The notes: generated by a model from the sequence alone, not told the origin. Counted from the stretch's first letter, positions 1 through 5,881 are shown. The stretch: DNA of 7,118 bases from Pleurocapsa sp. MO_226.B13 (GCA_030064795.1 JASJEI010000416.1:1-7118), one strand, 5' to 3'. Made by a program: numbers and translations.

Positions 1-68
1 ACCCAAGTATCGGGATTGGATTGTGCCTGGGGTTTTTTGGCAATCTTACGTCTCTTTCTATCTACCAT
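1..68 (-). CDS. Start of a small basic protein overlapping parA, probable ParB/ParG-type partition partner (partial)
   Basis: Only the first 22 codons are in the window; the gene runs off the left edge. The minus-strand ATG at 68-66 lies inside the last codons of parA (ATGGTAG), a 7-base overlap that suggests translational coupling. The visible peptide begins MVDRKRRKIAKKPQ and continues with a Gln/Ser/Asn/Pro-rich stretch, so it is strongly basic and probably disordered. Type Ib ParA proteins are normally encoded with a short downstream centromere-binding protein (ParG-like, ribbon-helix-helix) that has a mobile basic N-terminal tail, and position, overlap and composition all fit. The fold cannot be seen, so the ParG-like role is inferred from context. 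Confidence 0.55.
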   Translation of the reverse strand, partial: MVDRKRRKIAKKPQAQSNPDTW

Positions 69-700
69 TTTTTCGCCCCCATCATTTCGATCACTTCTTG
101 ACTCAGCTTTTTAATTTCAGTTGATGCGGTTGAACTGGGTGCTAGTTCCATAACCGAATAACCAGCCGAAGCTTCGGAAAAGATTACCCTCTGTCCAATA
201 GTTGTTTTTAACAAGGGGAACTCGTAATCGGCAAGGGCTTCTTCCACTTCCCGACTAATCGCAGTATTGGTAATTCTTCGATTGATAACGAAGGCTGCTT
301 TGAGTTCGGGTTTAAATCCTCGGGCTTCTTCAATCAGTTGTACGGTTTCCGATGCTGCCCAGATGTCATAAGAGGATGGTTGCACGGGAATTAATACCAG
401 ATCTGCCGATAAGATTGCGGTTCTGGCTAGAGCAGATACGCGAGGCGGAGTATCGATGACGCAATGAGCGTAGTTTTCTAGTAGGGGTGGTAAATCTCTA
501 TGTAAGGTATTGCGAGCCATGCCCACCACGGGAAAGGGCGATCGCTCTTCACGGGAAGCAGCCCAACCTTGAGAACTTCCTTGAGGGTCGGCATCGATTA
601 AGATGACCTTCTTTTTTGACAGGGCGATCGCGTGTGCGAGATGGACTGCTAAGGTAGTTTTACCAGAACCCCCTTTGAGGGAAGATAAACAGATAATCAT
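62..700 (-). CDS. parA: ParA-family partition ATPase (type Ib, short form)
   Basis: A 212-residue Walker-type ATPase of the ParA/MinD superfamily that drives segregation of a plasmid or other replicon by ATP-dependent, nucleoid-bound patterning. Visible motifs are the deviant Walker A KGGSGKTT (residues 9-16, with signature Lys9 and Lys14), the Walker A' strand ILIDADPQGS (33-42), and Walker B VIDTPP (81-86). The length and the absence of an N-terminal helix-turn-helix place it with the ParF-like type Ib group rather than the longer type Ia proteins. The ATG at 700 gives the ATPase start directly before the first beta strand (MIICLSSLKGG), but no clear Shine-Dalgarno precedes it. A short basic gene overlaps its 3' end, and a cluster of short repeats at 706-785 abuts the start, the usual arrangement for an autoregulated centromere. 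Two HIP1 octamers (538, 624) lie inside the gene. Confidence 0.93.
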   Translation of the reverse strand: MIICLSSLKGGSGKTTLAVHLAHAIALSKKKVILIDADPQGSSQGWAASREERSPFPVVGMARNTLHRDLPPLLENYAHCVIDTPPRVSALARTAILSADLVLIPVQPSSYDIWAASETVQLIEEARGFKPELKAAFVINRRITNTAISREVEEALADYEFPLLKTTIGQRVIFSEASAGYSVMELAPSSTASTEIKKLSQEVIEMMGAKKW

Positions 701-705
701 TATTT

Positions 706-785
706 AAGTGAATACGTGAATACGTAATCAAGTAGGTACTTGTTTACGTGAGTAAGTGAATACACAAACAAGTAGGCAAGTGAAT
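706..785. repeat. Short-repeat cluster upstream of parA, candidate centromere/operator
   Basis: The 80 bases directly upstream of parA are built from related short units. AAGTGAATAC occurs at 706-715 and 754-763, GTGAATACGT at 716-725, and AAGTGAAT again at 778-785. CAAGTAGG occurs at 729-736 and 769-776, exactly 40 bp apart. CAAGTA-GG-TACTTG (729-742) is an inverted repeat, and ACTTGTTTAC (738-747) also appears at 875-884 and 1881-1890. Closely spaced iterated sites next to parA are typical of type Ib parS/parC centromeres that also serve as the operator. The repeats are seen; the centromere role is inferred. Confidence 0.6.
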
Positions 786-812
786 GTTATCTTGAAAAAC
801 TTATTCTGGCAA
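784..812 (-). promoter_or_regulatory. Candidate sigma70-type promoter for parA
   Basis: On the minus strand, TTGCCA (812-807, five of six matches to TTGACA) is followed after 17 bases by TAACAT (789-784, four of six matches to TATAAT). Transcription would start near 777, inside the repeat cluster, so a protein bound to the repeats could block it. This is a consensus match by eye only. Confidence 0.4.
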
Positions 813-866
813 CGTTCGGGCTTAGAGAGTTAGAGAGCGATCGCTCAATCACTTAATCACTTATAT

Positions 867-903
867 ACTTGCTCACTTGTTTACTTATGTAAGTATTATT
901 ATT
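867..903. repeat. 37-bp duplicated element, copy 1 (upstream of parA)
   Basis: These 37 bases match 1873-1909 with a single C/T difference, exactly 1006 bp apart and in the same orientation. Each copy contains ACTTGTTTAC and a 14-bp palindrome-like core; here it is TACTTATGTAAGTA (882-895, imperfect at the centre). A run of CACTT-type units precedes the core (850-870), with a HIP1 octamer at 837-844. The element lies 167-203 bp before the parA start and just after the KilA-N stop. The ACTTGTTTAC unit is shared with the cluster at 706-785, so the same protein may bind both. Confidence 0.75.
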
Positions 904-913
904 TCAACGTCAT

Positions 914-1720
914 CTACTCCCTAACTCCCAACACCTCTAAAATCTCCCTCACAGGTACTTTCTGCTTCTCTAATCTTGAAATCTCCCCTAGTAATTTTTT
1001 CGGGATGTACTTAGTGTGTTTAATCCATTTGCCTCCCTGCTTAACCTGCCATTGATACCACCATTGGTCGTACTTCTTACCGTTCTTAGTCACAGGTTTA
1101 GAGAAAAGGAATCCCGTGCCTTCTCCTTTAGCACGACGGATAGTTACTTTTGTTTTTTCTTGTATCTTTTTTTGAGTTTGGGTATGAACTGTTTCGATGG
1201 TGATGGTTTCCGAGGATTCGATTCGTCTTTCTAAAACCTTGAGCGTATCTTTGATAGCGTTGATTTGCTGGTGAATAGCAGTATGGATGGTGCGGTTGAG
1301 GGATTCAATCCTTTGGGTATGGGCTTGGAGTAACTCTAGTACCTCTGGTGATATAGAGGGATTAGCTGTTGCTATGGAGCGAGGATTTTGAGCAGTGGTC
1401 ATCCATTCAAACACCCACTGACTGACCAACACAGCAAATTTGGGACTGCACCACTGACCGCAGTTAATCGCAACTTGAGGATGTCCCCATGTACCTTGTT
1501 TGACTCGATTGCCACGACCTTTTCTAACTTGAATAATCTTAGAACCGTGAATTCCCGTTTCTAAGGAAAGCTCTTGTATAAAGGCTTTGGTAGTTTTTAA
1601 CCGTAAATAGTCGTGTAAATCCTTATTGTTGGCGTGAGCCATCTGAGTCAGATTTATGTAGCCGTCATCGTAGCGTTGGCTAATCTGCAAGCCGTTTGCT
1701 TCGTGAAGTATGATGTCCAT
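914..1720 (-). CDS. KilA-N domain protein with a basic C-terminal module
   Basis: This 268-residue protein starts with a KilA-N domain (about residues 5-108), a DNA-binding domain found in large DNA viruses, phages and bacterial plasmids. Diagnostic stretches are DGYINLTQMAHANNK (19-33) and WGHPQVAINCGQW (78-90), followed by FAVLVSQWVFEWM. Residues about 125-190 look helical, heptad-like and charged, probably a coiled coil that oligomerises the protein. Residues 194-267 form a basic module (RRAKGEGTG, TKNGKKY, YIPKKLL, KVPVREIL) that also occurs twice in the protein at 5988-7118. The ATG at 1720 is supported by GAGAGG six bases upstream. It lies upstream of parA in the same direction but is separated by about 210 bp of repeats, and both genes carry the same 37-bp element upstream. 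A role as transcriptional regulator or accessory partition/nucleoid protein is inference. Confidence 0.88.
   Translation of the reverse strand: MDIILHEANGLQISQRYDDGYINLTQMAHANNKDLHDYLRLKTTKAFIQELSLETGIHGSKIIQVRKGRGNRVKQGTWGHPQVAINCGQWCSPKFAVLVSQWVFEWMTTAQNPRSIATANPSISPEVLELLQAHTQRIESLNRTIHTAIHQQINAIKDTLKVLERRIESSETITIETVHTQTQKKIQEKTKVTIRRAKGEGTGFLFSKPVTKNGKKYDQWWYQWQVKQGGKWIKHTKYIPKKLLGEISRLEKQKVPVREILEVLGVRE
917..1141 (-). other. Basic GEG...YIPKK module at the KilA-N protein C terminus
   Basis: Residues 194-268 align with the two modules in the gene at 5988-7118. Shared positions are Arg-Arg, G-E-G-x-G, T-x-x-N-G-K-x-Y, an aromatic patch, YIPKK, and a final (V/L)-P-V-x-(E/D)-I-L-x-x-L helix. 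The strongly basic start and aromatic middle would suit DNA binding. The module is not assigned to a named family here. Confidence 0.75.
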
Positions 1721-1805
1721 TGTGAACCTCTCACATAGGTTTACTTCCCCTGGGGTTCAGGCTGTTCCCGCAGCCACCCGCGAGGGGATTAATCTTCTTA
1801 TTATA
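1721..1805 (-). promoter_or_regulatory. Leader of the KilA-N gene with a -10 candidate and nested inverted repeats
   Basis: A minus-strand TATAAT lies at 1805-1800 with no convincing -35, which would leave a leader of roughly 70 bases. The leader contains nested complementary arms: TCCCCT (1746-1751) with AGGGGA (1783-1788) outside, and GGCTG (1760-1764) with CAGCC (1771-1775) inside. GAACC (1724-1728) could instead pair with GGTTC (1754-1758), so two exclusive folds are possible. The Shine-Dalgarno GAGAGG sits at the downstream end. No known riboswitch class was recognised. Confidence 0.3.
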
Positions 1806-1872
1806 TTACTGCGACCATGCCGTTAGGCTTATCACCAGTGTCCAATTGAGCGATCGCTTTACTCACTTATTC

Positions 1873-1909
1873 ACTTGCTCACTTGTTTACTTACGTAAGT
1901 ATTATTATT
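1873..1909. repeat. 37-bp duplicated element, copy 2 (upstream of the KilA-N gene)
   Basis: Partner of the element at 867-903. Its core TACTTACGTAAGTA (1888-1901) is a perfect 14-bp palindrome. HIP1 lies at 1850-1857, and ACTCACTTATTCACTT-type units precede the core. It sits 153-189 bp upstream of the KilA-N start, almost the same distance as copy 1 from parA, so a shared regulator or a bipartite partition site is plausible. Confidence 0.75.
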
Positions 1910-1930
1910 CCAACCAACTTGAATTATCCC

Positions 1931-1979
1931 AAGCGTAAAATCGCGTAGCGAAGCCATGCCGCGCTTGCTTATCGCTTTA
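1931..1979. repeat. GCG-rich stretch resembling dispersed cyanobacterial repeats
   Basis: The stretch contains AAGCG, TCGCGTAGCGAAGCC and GCGCTTGCTTATCGCTT, an imperfectly self-complementary GCG/CGC-rich stretch. Such GCGTAGCG-type sequences are common between genes in cyanobacterial genomes. It occurs once in this window, so its repeat nature rests on resemblance alone. Confidence 0.3.
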
Positions 1980-2041
1980 TCTCTCACAAGCGATCGCATC
2001 AAACCCACATCAATCTAACTCTTAGATGGATTTGAAAAATT

Positions 2042-2503
2042 CTATTTACGCTTAATTCTGCGAACTTTTTTAAGGCTATCGGGGGATAAAGGCTGATTAT
2101 CTGGGTCAGAGAGGGCATTTGCTTCAATTTCCGACTCACTCATCAAATTGACCTGTAACTGCTGTTCGTACTCTGGATGAATCCAAGTTAGATCGTCAAC
2201 AGTAAGATTCATCTCCAAAAGAGCTTCCTTGAGAACTGCTGCGGTATTAGGTCGCTCGTGTCCCACGCAAATTTCTGTACCAGGAGAGGGGGAATTCTCG
2301 TGACGAATCAAACCAAGGCGATCGCCTGAAGGTAAAGATAGAGTAGCAAAAACCAAATAATCCAAGTCATCAAAGCTGGGGCGAAATTCAAGCTTCTTTG
2401 CCGTAGCAATTTCAGCAGGTTCTCGGTTCACTATTGCCACTAGCTTGGTTTCGGGAATGCTATCTTCCAAGCGAACTAAATTTTGACTCTTGATGACGGT
2501 CAT
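2042..2503 (-). CDS. Hypothetical protein, 153 residues, coupled to the upstream small gene
   Basis: Not recognised. The ATG at 2503-2501 overlaps the upstream stop by one base (TAATG), so translation is probably coupled, and no independent Shine-Dalgarno is seen. The middle (residues about 45-75, including DYLVFATLSLPSGDRLGLIRH) alternates hydrophobic strands with turns like a small alpha/beta fold. Residues 85-115 look helical, and the tail is disordered, ending in the basic VRRIKRK. There is no signal peptide, membrane segment or visible catalytic motif. A HIP1 site at 2318 lies within the gene. It may form a complex with the protein encoded just upstream; a two-gene toxin-antitoxin or immunity pair is one possibility but no family evidence supports it. 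Confidence 0.75.
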   Translation of the reverse strand: MTVIKSQNLVRLEDSIPETKLVAIVNREPAEIATAKKLEFRPSFDDLDYLVFATLSLPSGDRLGLIRHENSPSPGTEICVGHERPNTAAVLKEALLEMNLTVDDLTWIHPEYEQQLQVNLMSESEIEANALSDPDNQPLSPDSLKKVRRIKRK

Positions 2504-2805
2504 TATGGACGACGAGTAATTGTCAGTACCCTTAGTTTAGCGTAACCCCCTTCGGTTCTGACCCCTTCGCGATCGCCACTCCAAGTTGCTAAATGAGGCG
2601 GTGTATTGGGGTCTGGTGGTACATCGGTAGTAAATTCAATTCCTGCTTTGCCTGGCGGTATCTTGCCCACATAAGCCTTTACTTTTGGTATGTCACTTTG
2701 ATAGACATTTTGAGCAGCTTTCCCCCAAATCTCCAGACTTTTTAGCTGCATTTCGATGTCTGCTTCTGTTTGAGTTGGAGTTAGATAACGATGATAGACA
2801 CCCAA
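2503..2805 (-). CDS. Hypothetical protein, about 100 residues, first gene of a coupled pair
   Basis: Not recognised. The frame opens only three codons after an in-frame TAA (2817-2815), so the start is either TTG at 2805 or ATG at 2751 (Met19). Neither has a good Shine-Dalgarno, so the first 18 residues are uncertain. The N-terminal third looks helical (EADIEMQLKSLEIWGKAAQ). The rest is Gly/Pro-rich with probable beta strands (IPPGKAGIEFTTDVPPDPN, then a GDREGVRTEGGYAKLRV stretch) and ends RRP. It contains a HIP1 site at 2569 and is probably cytoplasmic. The overlap with the next gene shows the two are translated together. The nearby upstream stop leaves open that this is a 5'-truncated gene. 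Confidence 0.65.
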   Translation of the reverse strand: MGVYHRYLTPTQTEADIEMQLKSLEIWGKAAQNVYQSDIPKVKAYVGKIPPGKAGIEFTTDVPPDPNTPPHLATWSGDREGVRTEGGYAKLRVLTITRRP

Positions 2806-2891
2806 GACAAATGATTAAGAAAGGACTGTTTAACAGTATGTATTATCGGTCTATTTTAGAGACAATTTATCGTTTGGTTCTTTGATAGAGC

Positions 2892-2920
2892 GATCGCCTG
2901 TGGTGGAAAATCGGGCGATC
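2892..2920 (-). terminator. Stem-loop after the NACHT gene, weak terminator candidate
   Basis: GATCGCC (2892-2898) pairs with GGCGATC (2914-2920) around a 15-base loop, about 50 bases past the NACHT stop codon. No T-run follows on the minus strand, so it may slow or process the transcript rather than end it. One arm is part of the HIP1 site at 2890-2897. Confidence 0.3.
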
Positions 2921-2967
2921 TAGTTCGGTAATCAGCTAAAAATACGTTGCCACCATTTTGTCTTTCT

Positions 2968-5361
2968 CTATACCTCTCTAACAGGTAACAACATACGTGA
3001 CTCAATCTCGCTCCAAGTCTCTTTTGAAACCAGCACTGCTGCCTTTTTGCATTCCACCATCAACAAATTGGCATAAAAGTAATTATCTAGTGCTTTTATT
3101 TCTGACTGAGATAAATCGAGCATTTCTGGAGTAAGATGAAAAGCTTGTAGCCAAGTTTGAATGAATTGTTGAGCAATAATTCTATGAACTTGTCCCGATC
3201 CTATTTCACCTGGTATTTGCTGTTTGAGTTTTTCTAATGCACTAATTAGCTGAGAATAATCTACACCCCGATAAATTTGGAATTTTTCTGACCATCGAGT
3301 ATTATCAGTAAGTTTTTCAAGAGCGTAAGCGTAAGCGTTAGCGAGAGCGTTAGCGAGAGCGTCAATGTTAGCTTTAGTGAAAGAAAGAGCGAGCATGTAA
3401 GCGACAGCGCTAGCGTTAGCAGTAGCGGTAGCGGTAGCTTTAACAAGAGCGAGAGCGAGAACGAAACTATCAGCGTTAGTCTTAGTGTCAACTTGAGGGG
3501 CAGTGAGAGCGAGAGCGTTAGCGAGAGCATTATTGTGAATGTTAGCGCAAACGAAAGATTGAGCGATAACAAGTTTTAATTTACTCAGAACGTTAGCCTC
3601 AGTGTCAGTGTCAGCGTTCAAGAAAACAACAAAACAAGTAGCGAGAAGGGTAGCGTTCTTGAGAGCTTCAGCATCAACGTCAGCGTAAGCGTAAGCATAT
3701 GCGTAAGCAAGAGCTAACGCTCTTTTACCTACAGGTTGCAAATCCCCTGCTGAGGTATCTGTTACTCTTTCTACCCAATCAAGTAAATTTTGCAGCTTTT
3801 GAGTATTGATATACTGCTGAGTAGCTGTTTCCATCAGCTTCAGTAGTTCACCAGCATCATCTTTTAAGCCAGCAACTAATAAAAATACTTCTCGCCAACG
3901 TCTTTCTGATAAACATTTAGTTACTAATTCCTGAATGCGACTGTCTTTTTGGCTAATGTATTGAGCAGTTAAATATTCTTGTAGAGTGAGATGAGAAAAG
4001 GAATAAATATCTTCAGCGCGTTCTACTAAAATGCCTTGTTGAGCAACGATGGAATTTAAAATTTTCTGAACATCTAATGTTTTGGGATTATCGACTGTAT
4101 CAGCTAGGAAATCTCTAATGCCGTCTACTAACTGTTGTCTTGAGAAAAATAACTGATCCTTAATAAAACCTTGATAGGCAATTTTTGCCAGCATTAACTT
4201 TTCTAAATCGGTATGCAATCCTTCATAAATCTCTTCTTGTTGGATGCGTTTTTCTACTGCCCATTCTTCTAATAAAATATCTAAAGCTTTATTGTAGAGA
4301 CGGCTGCGGTTAGGAGGGAAATTTAATTTTCGACTGTAAACAAAACAGAGAAAGGTTAATAATAATGGTGTTTGGGCTAGCTCTTTAGCAGCTTTGTTAT
4401 TTTCTTGGTTAAGAGTTGACCAACATTTTTCGGCGGTTTTTGTCTGTTTATGTAACTCTGAACTAAACCAATTATCAATAAATTGCTTAATTTGATCGTC
4501 GTCAAAATCGACTAACTCAACAACTTGAAAGTCGTGTCGAAAATTACTATGATATGCGGCAATACGACAGGAAGCGATAAAGCGGTTTTTTTCATAGCGA
4601 GTAACCAAATTATCGATCGCATCCATCACGGAGTTAATAAACTCATTGGAAACTTCATCTAGTCCATCTAGTAAAACCAACAACTTACCTGCTTCTAGAG
4701 CATTGATAGCAAATTCTTTAGGCAGTAGAAACCCAAAATGCTTGAATTCTTCGGTAATAGCTGAAACCAGATCGACTTTTTCAGTATTATTAAATTGTTT
4801 TAACTCCAGTAGTACGGGAATGCAATTATGCTGAAATCTTCCTTTTTCACCTTTAAAAGCTTCTAACCCGATGCGCCGCAGAAAAGTAGATTTTCCCGCT
4901 CCTGGATAACCCAAAACCATTAAGTATTGACTGTTATTAGCAACAGTAATACCATCCTGAATGCGACACTCGCCGAACTGGAATCTGCGCTTTTGACTAT
5001 CTCGATAAATTTCTTCTAACCCTTGGATGGATTCAAATTGACGGATACTTAGTTGATCTTGAAAACGAACGGGAGTATAAACTGATTCTAGAGATACTCC
5101 TTGAGACATCCCTAAAAGTTTGAGCGAACCATAGCGACTTCGATATTTATCAGCATATTTCTTAGCAGCTTCGGCAGCTTGTTGCTCATTGGCAATAACT
5201 TTGGTATCGCTGGGAATCTTTTTAGCGATGTTAAAAATAATATCTCTTCCAACTGTAACATTACTAATATCTCTTCCAGCTACAACATCACTAAAATCAA
5301 CAGAACTGGAGGCAGCAGGACTGGGTTGGTTATCTTTATCTGGTTTTTGACCTGCTGCCAT
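2968..5361 (-). CDS. NACHT-domain STAND ATPase (bacterial NLR-like sensor) with an Ala-X repeat C terminus
   Basis: This 797-residue signal-transduction ATPase resembles eukaryotic NLR receptors. Residues 21-47 hold a short beta-prone segment (VDFSDVVAGRDI, NVTVGRDIIFNI) of the kind used as an amyloid signalling motif. The NACHT core shows Walker A GYPGAGKST (151-159), Walker B LLVLLDGLDEV (227-237) with the small residue and acidic pair typical of NACHT, a sensor arginine in FIASCR (261-266), TPLLLTFLC (331-339) and FSHLTLQEYLTAQYI (455-469). Residues 547-680 are dominated by Ala-X dipeptides (ALANALANAYAYAL and similar) in the position where NLR proteins carry sensor repeats. Residues 700-797 look helical and end in a basic tail. 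There is no signal peptide. The gene overlaps the upstream effector-like gene (TGATG). It probably senses a phage or stress cue, oligomerises, and activates that partner; the trigger is unknown. Confidence 0.93.
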   Translation of the reverse strand: MAAGQKPDKDNQPSPAASSSVDFSDVVAGRDISNVTVGRDIIFNIAKKIPSDTKVIANEQQAAEAAKKYADKYRSRYGSLKLLGMSQGVSLESVYTPVRFQDQLSIRQFESIQGLEEIYRDSQKRRFQFGECRIQDGITVANNSQYLMVLGYPGAGKSTFLRRIGLEAFKGEKGRFQHNCIPVLLELKQFNNTEKVDLVSAITEEFKHFGFLLPKEFAINALEAGKLLVLLDGLDEVSNEFINSVMDAIDNLVTRYEKNRFIASCRIAAYHSNFRHDFQVVELVDFDDDQIKQFIDNWFSSELHKQTKTAEKCWSTLNQENNKAAKELAQTPLLLTFLCFVYSRKLNFPPNRSRLYNKALDILLEEWAVEKRIQQEEIYEGLHTDLEKLMLAKIAYQGFIKDQLFFSRQQLVDGIRDFLADTVDNPKTLDVQKILNSIVAQQGILVERAEDIYSFSHLTLQEYLTAQYISQKDSRIQELVTKCLSERRWREVFLLVAGLKDDAGELLKLMETATQQYINTQKLQNLLDWVERVTDTSAGDLQPVGKRALALAYAYAYAYADVDAEALKNATLLATCFVVFLNADTDTEANVLSKLKLVIAQSFVCANIHNNALANALALTAPQVDTKTNADSFVLALALVKATATATANASAVAYMLALSFTKANIDALANALANAYAYALEKLTDNTRWSEKFQIYRGVDYSQLISALEKLKQQIPGEIGSGQVHRIIAQQFIQTWLQAFHLTPEMLDLSQSEIKALDNYFYANLLMVECKKAAVLVSKETWSEIESRMLLPVREV
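3322..3723 (-). repeat. GCT-NNN hexanucleotide repeat tract in the NACHT C terminus
   Basis: The coding strand has repeated six-base units GCT-NNN (GCTCTC, GCTAAC, GCTTAC, GCTACC variants), seen on the plus strand as GCGTAA, GCGTTA and GCGAGA. They encode alternating Ala-Leu, Ala-Asn, Ala-Tyr, Ala-Thr and Ala-Asp dipeptides. The tract is interrupted by normal sequence into blocks at about residues 547-560, 611-619, 634-658 and 663-681. The units are two codons long, so gain or loss of one keeps the frame. Dipeptide-repeat tails of this kind are known in other cyanobacterial NACHT proteins. Confidence 0.85.
5221..5301 (-). other. Candidate amyloid signalling motif at the NACHT N terminus
   Basis: Residues 21-47 consist of alternating hydrophobic and polar residues with repeated Val/Ile-Gly-Arg-Asp-Ile units (VAGRDI at 27-32, VGRDII at 37-42). 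They sit in an otherwise Pro/Ser/Lys-rich, disordered N terminus. Two pseudo-repeats 10 residues apart fit a beta-arch or beta-solenoid fold. It precedes the NACHT core in the position used by bacterial NLR amyloid motifs. Confidence 0.5.
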
Positions 5362-5825
5362 CAGGAGTTTTTTGGGTTTTCGTCTCCTTTAGAGCCAGCT
5401 CTTACTTGTTTTATTTCAATATCACCTTCCAATTCTGCTTTTTTGACATTAACGCCTGTTCCAGTCGCAGTGACATCCTCTATCTTTAAGGCACCTTTTC
5501 CTATGAGATCTTCTATATTAACGCCGATCGCTGGAAGTTCTTCTTTAGGAAGTTCTTCAATTGCTTTTAGTAGAGTTTTGGCTTTTTGCAAAACCTCTTC
5601 ATCTTTATCTACTCCCAAATCAACGATGTCTTCTTCTACAGCACCCTGTCGATTTTTGGAATCTGGCTTCTCTTCTAGCCATTTAATTCCCACTTTAGGA
5701 TATTTAGAGCGAATTAAAGTCTTAATTGCCTCATAGCTATCTTTGACACCTTTTTCGGCTACAGATTTTAGCCCCGTTGCTGCACCCAAAGCTAAAGCAG
5801 TAACAATGATAGTTGCAGGTTCCAT
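5361..5825 (-). CDS. Bell/HeLo-like putative cell-death effector paired with the NACHT protein
   Basis: This 154-residue protein begins with a hydrophobic, small-residue-rich helix (residues 6-19, IIVTALALGAATGL). An amphipathic helix follows (22-43, including VKDSYEAIKTLIRSKYP). This pattern resembles the bacterial Bell domain, an analogue of the fungal HeLo and mammalian MLKL membrane-permeabilising domains. Residues 62-98 are acidic and helical. Residues 112-144 alternate in beta fashion (LKIEDV, TGTGVNV, GDIEIKQVRAG), fitting a C-terminal amyloid signalling motif, and a charged tail follows. The ATG at 5825 has a purine-rich AAAGAGAA upstream. The 3' end overlaps the NACHT start (TGATG), so the two are co-translated. 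In known systems the activated NLR templates folding of the effector motif, and the effector then disrupts the membrane. The Bell assignment is from sequence pattern, not a search. Confidence 0.65.
   Translation of the reverse strand: MEPATIIVTALALGAATGLKSVAEKGVKDSYEAIKTLIRSKYPKVGIKWLEEKPDSKNRQGAVEEDIVDLGVDKDEEVLQKAKTLLKAIEELPKEELPAIGVNIEDLIGKGALKIEDVTATGTGVNVKKAELEGDIEIKQVRAGSKGDENPKNS
5394..5492 (-). other. C-terminal beta-motif of the effector-like protein
   Basis: Residues 112-144 contain D-V-x-A-x-G near 117-122, G-V-N-V (124-127), and G-D-I-E-I (134-138) ending in V-R-A-G. The NACHT N-terminal motif has comparable D-V-V-A-G, N-V-T-V and G-R-D-I-I elements. The similarity is in pattern, with modest identity. 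Confidence 0.45.
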
Positions 5826-5881
5826 AGTGATTTCTCTTTATTTTGGCAAAGACATATAACATCTAAATAAAAATATCCTAG

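Larger units (their letters stand above)
1721..2041. other. 321-bp intergenic region between the KilA-N gene and the small-gene pair
   Basis: No gene is supported here. It holds the structured leader and -10 candidate (1721-1805), a HIP1 site at 1850-1857, the 37-bp duplicated element (1873-1909), a GCG-rich repeat-like stretch (1931-1979) and a second HIP1 site at 1990-1997. Confidence 0.7.

Noticed and set aside
1016..1234. 72-codon plus-strand frame antisense to the KilA-N gene
   Set aside because: It is a hydrophobic Phe/Ser/Leu-rich shadow of the basic C-terminal module and coiled coil, with no independent support.
2685..2885. 66-codon plus-strand frame, including a possible 24-residue peptide from ATG 2811
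   Set aside because: It mostly overlaps the minus-strand 100-residue gene in antisense. The part outside it is short, with no recognisable signal or promoter.
3261..3572. 103-codon minus-strand Leu/Ser/Thr-rich open frame inside the NACHT gene
   Set aside because: It is the shifted reading of the 6-bp repeats that encode the Ala-X dipeptides. The absence of stops comes from the repeat periodicity, and there is no start context of its own.
3301..3720. GCG-rich periodic repeats considered as a CRISPR array or transposon ends
   Set aside because: The units are contiguous six-base words without unique spacers and stay in frame in a coding gene, so they are protein-coding low-complexity repeats.
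5179..5736. 185-codon plus-strand open frame across the effector gene and NACHT start
   Set aside because: It is antisense to two well-supported coupled genes. Its Ser/Asn-rich composition is that of a shadow frame, and no Shine-Dalgarno was seen.
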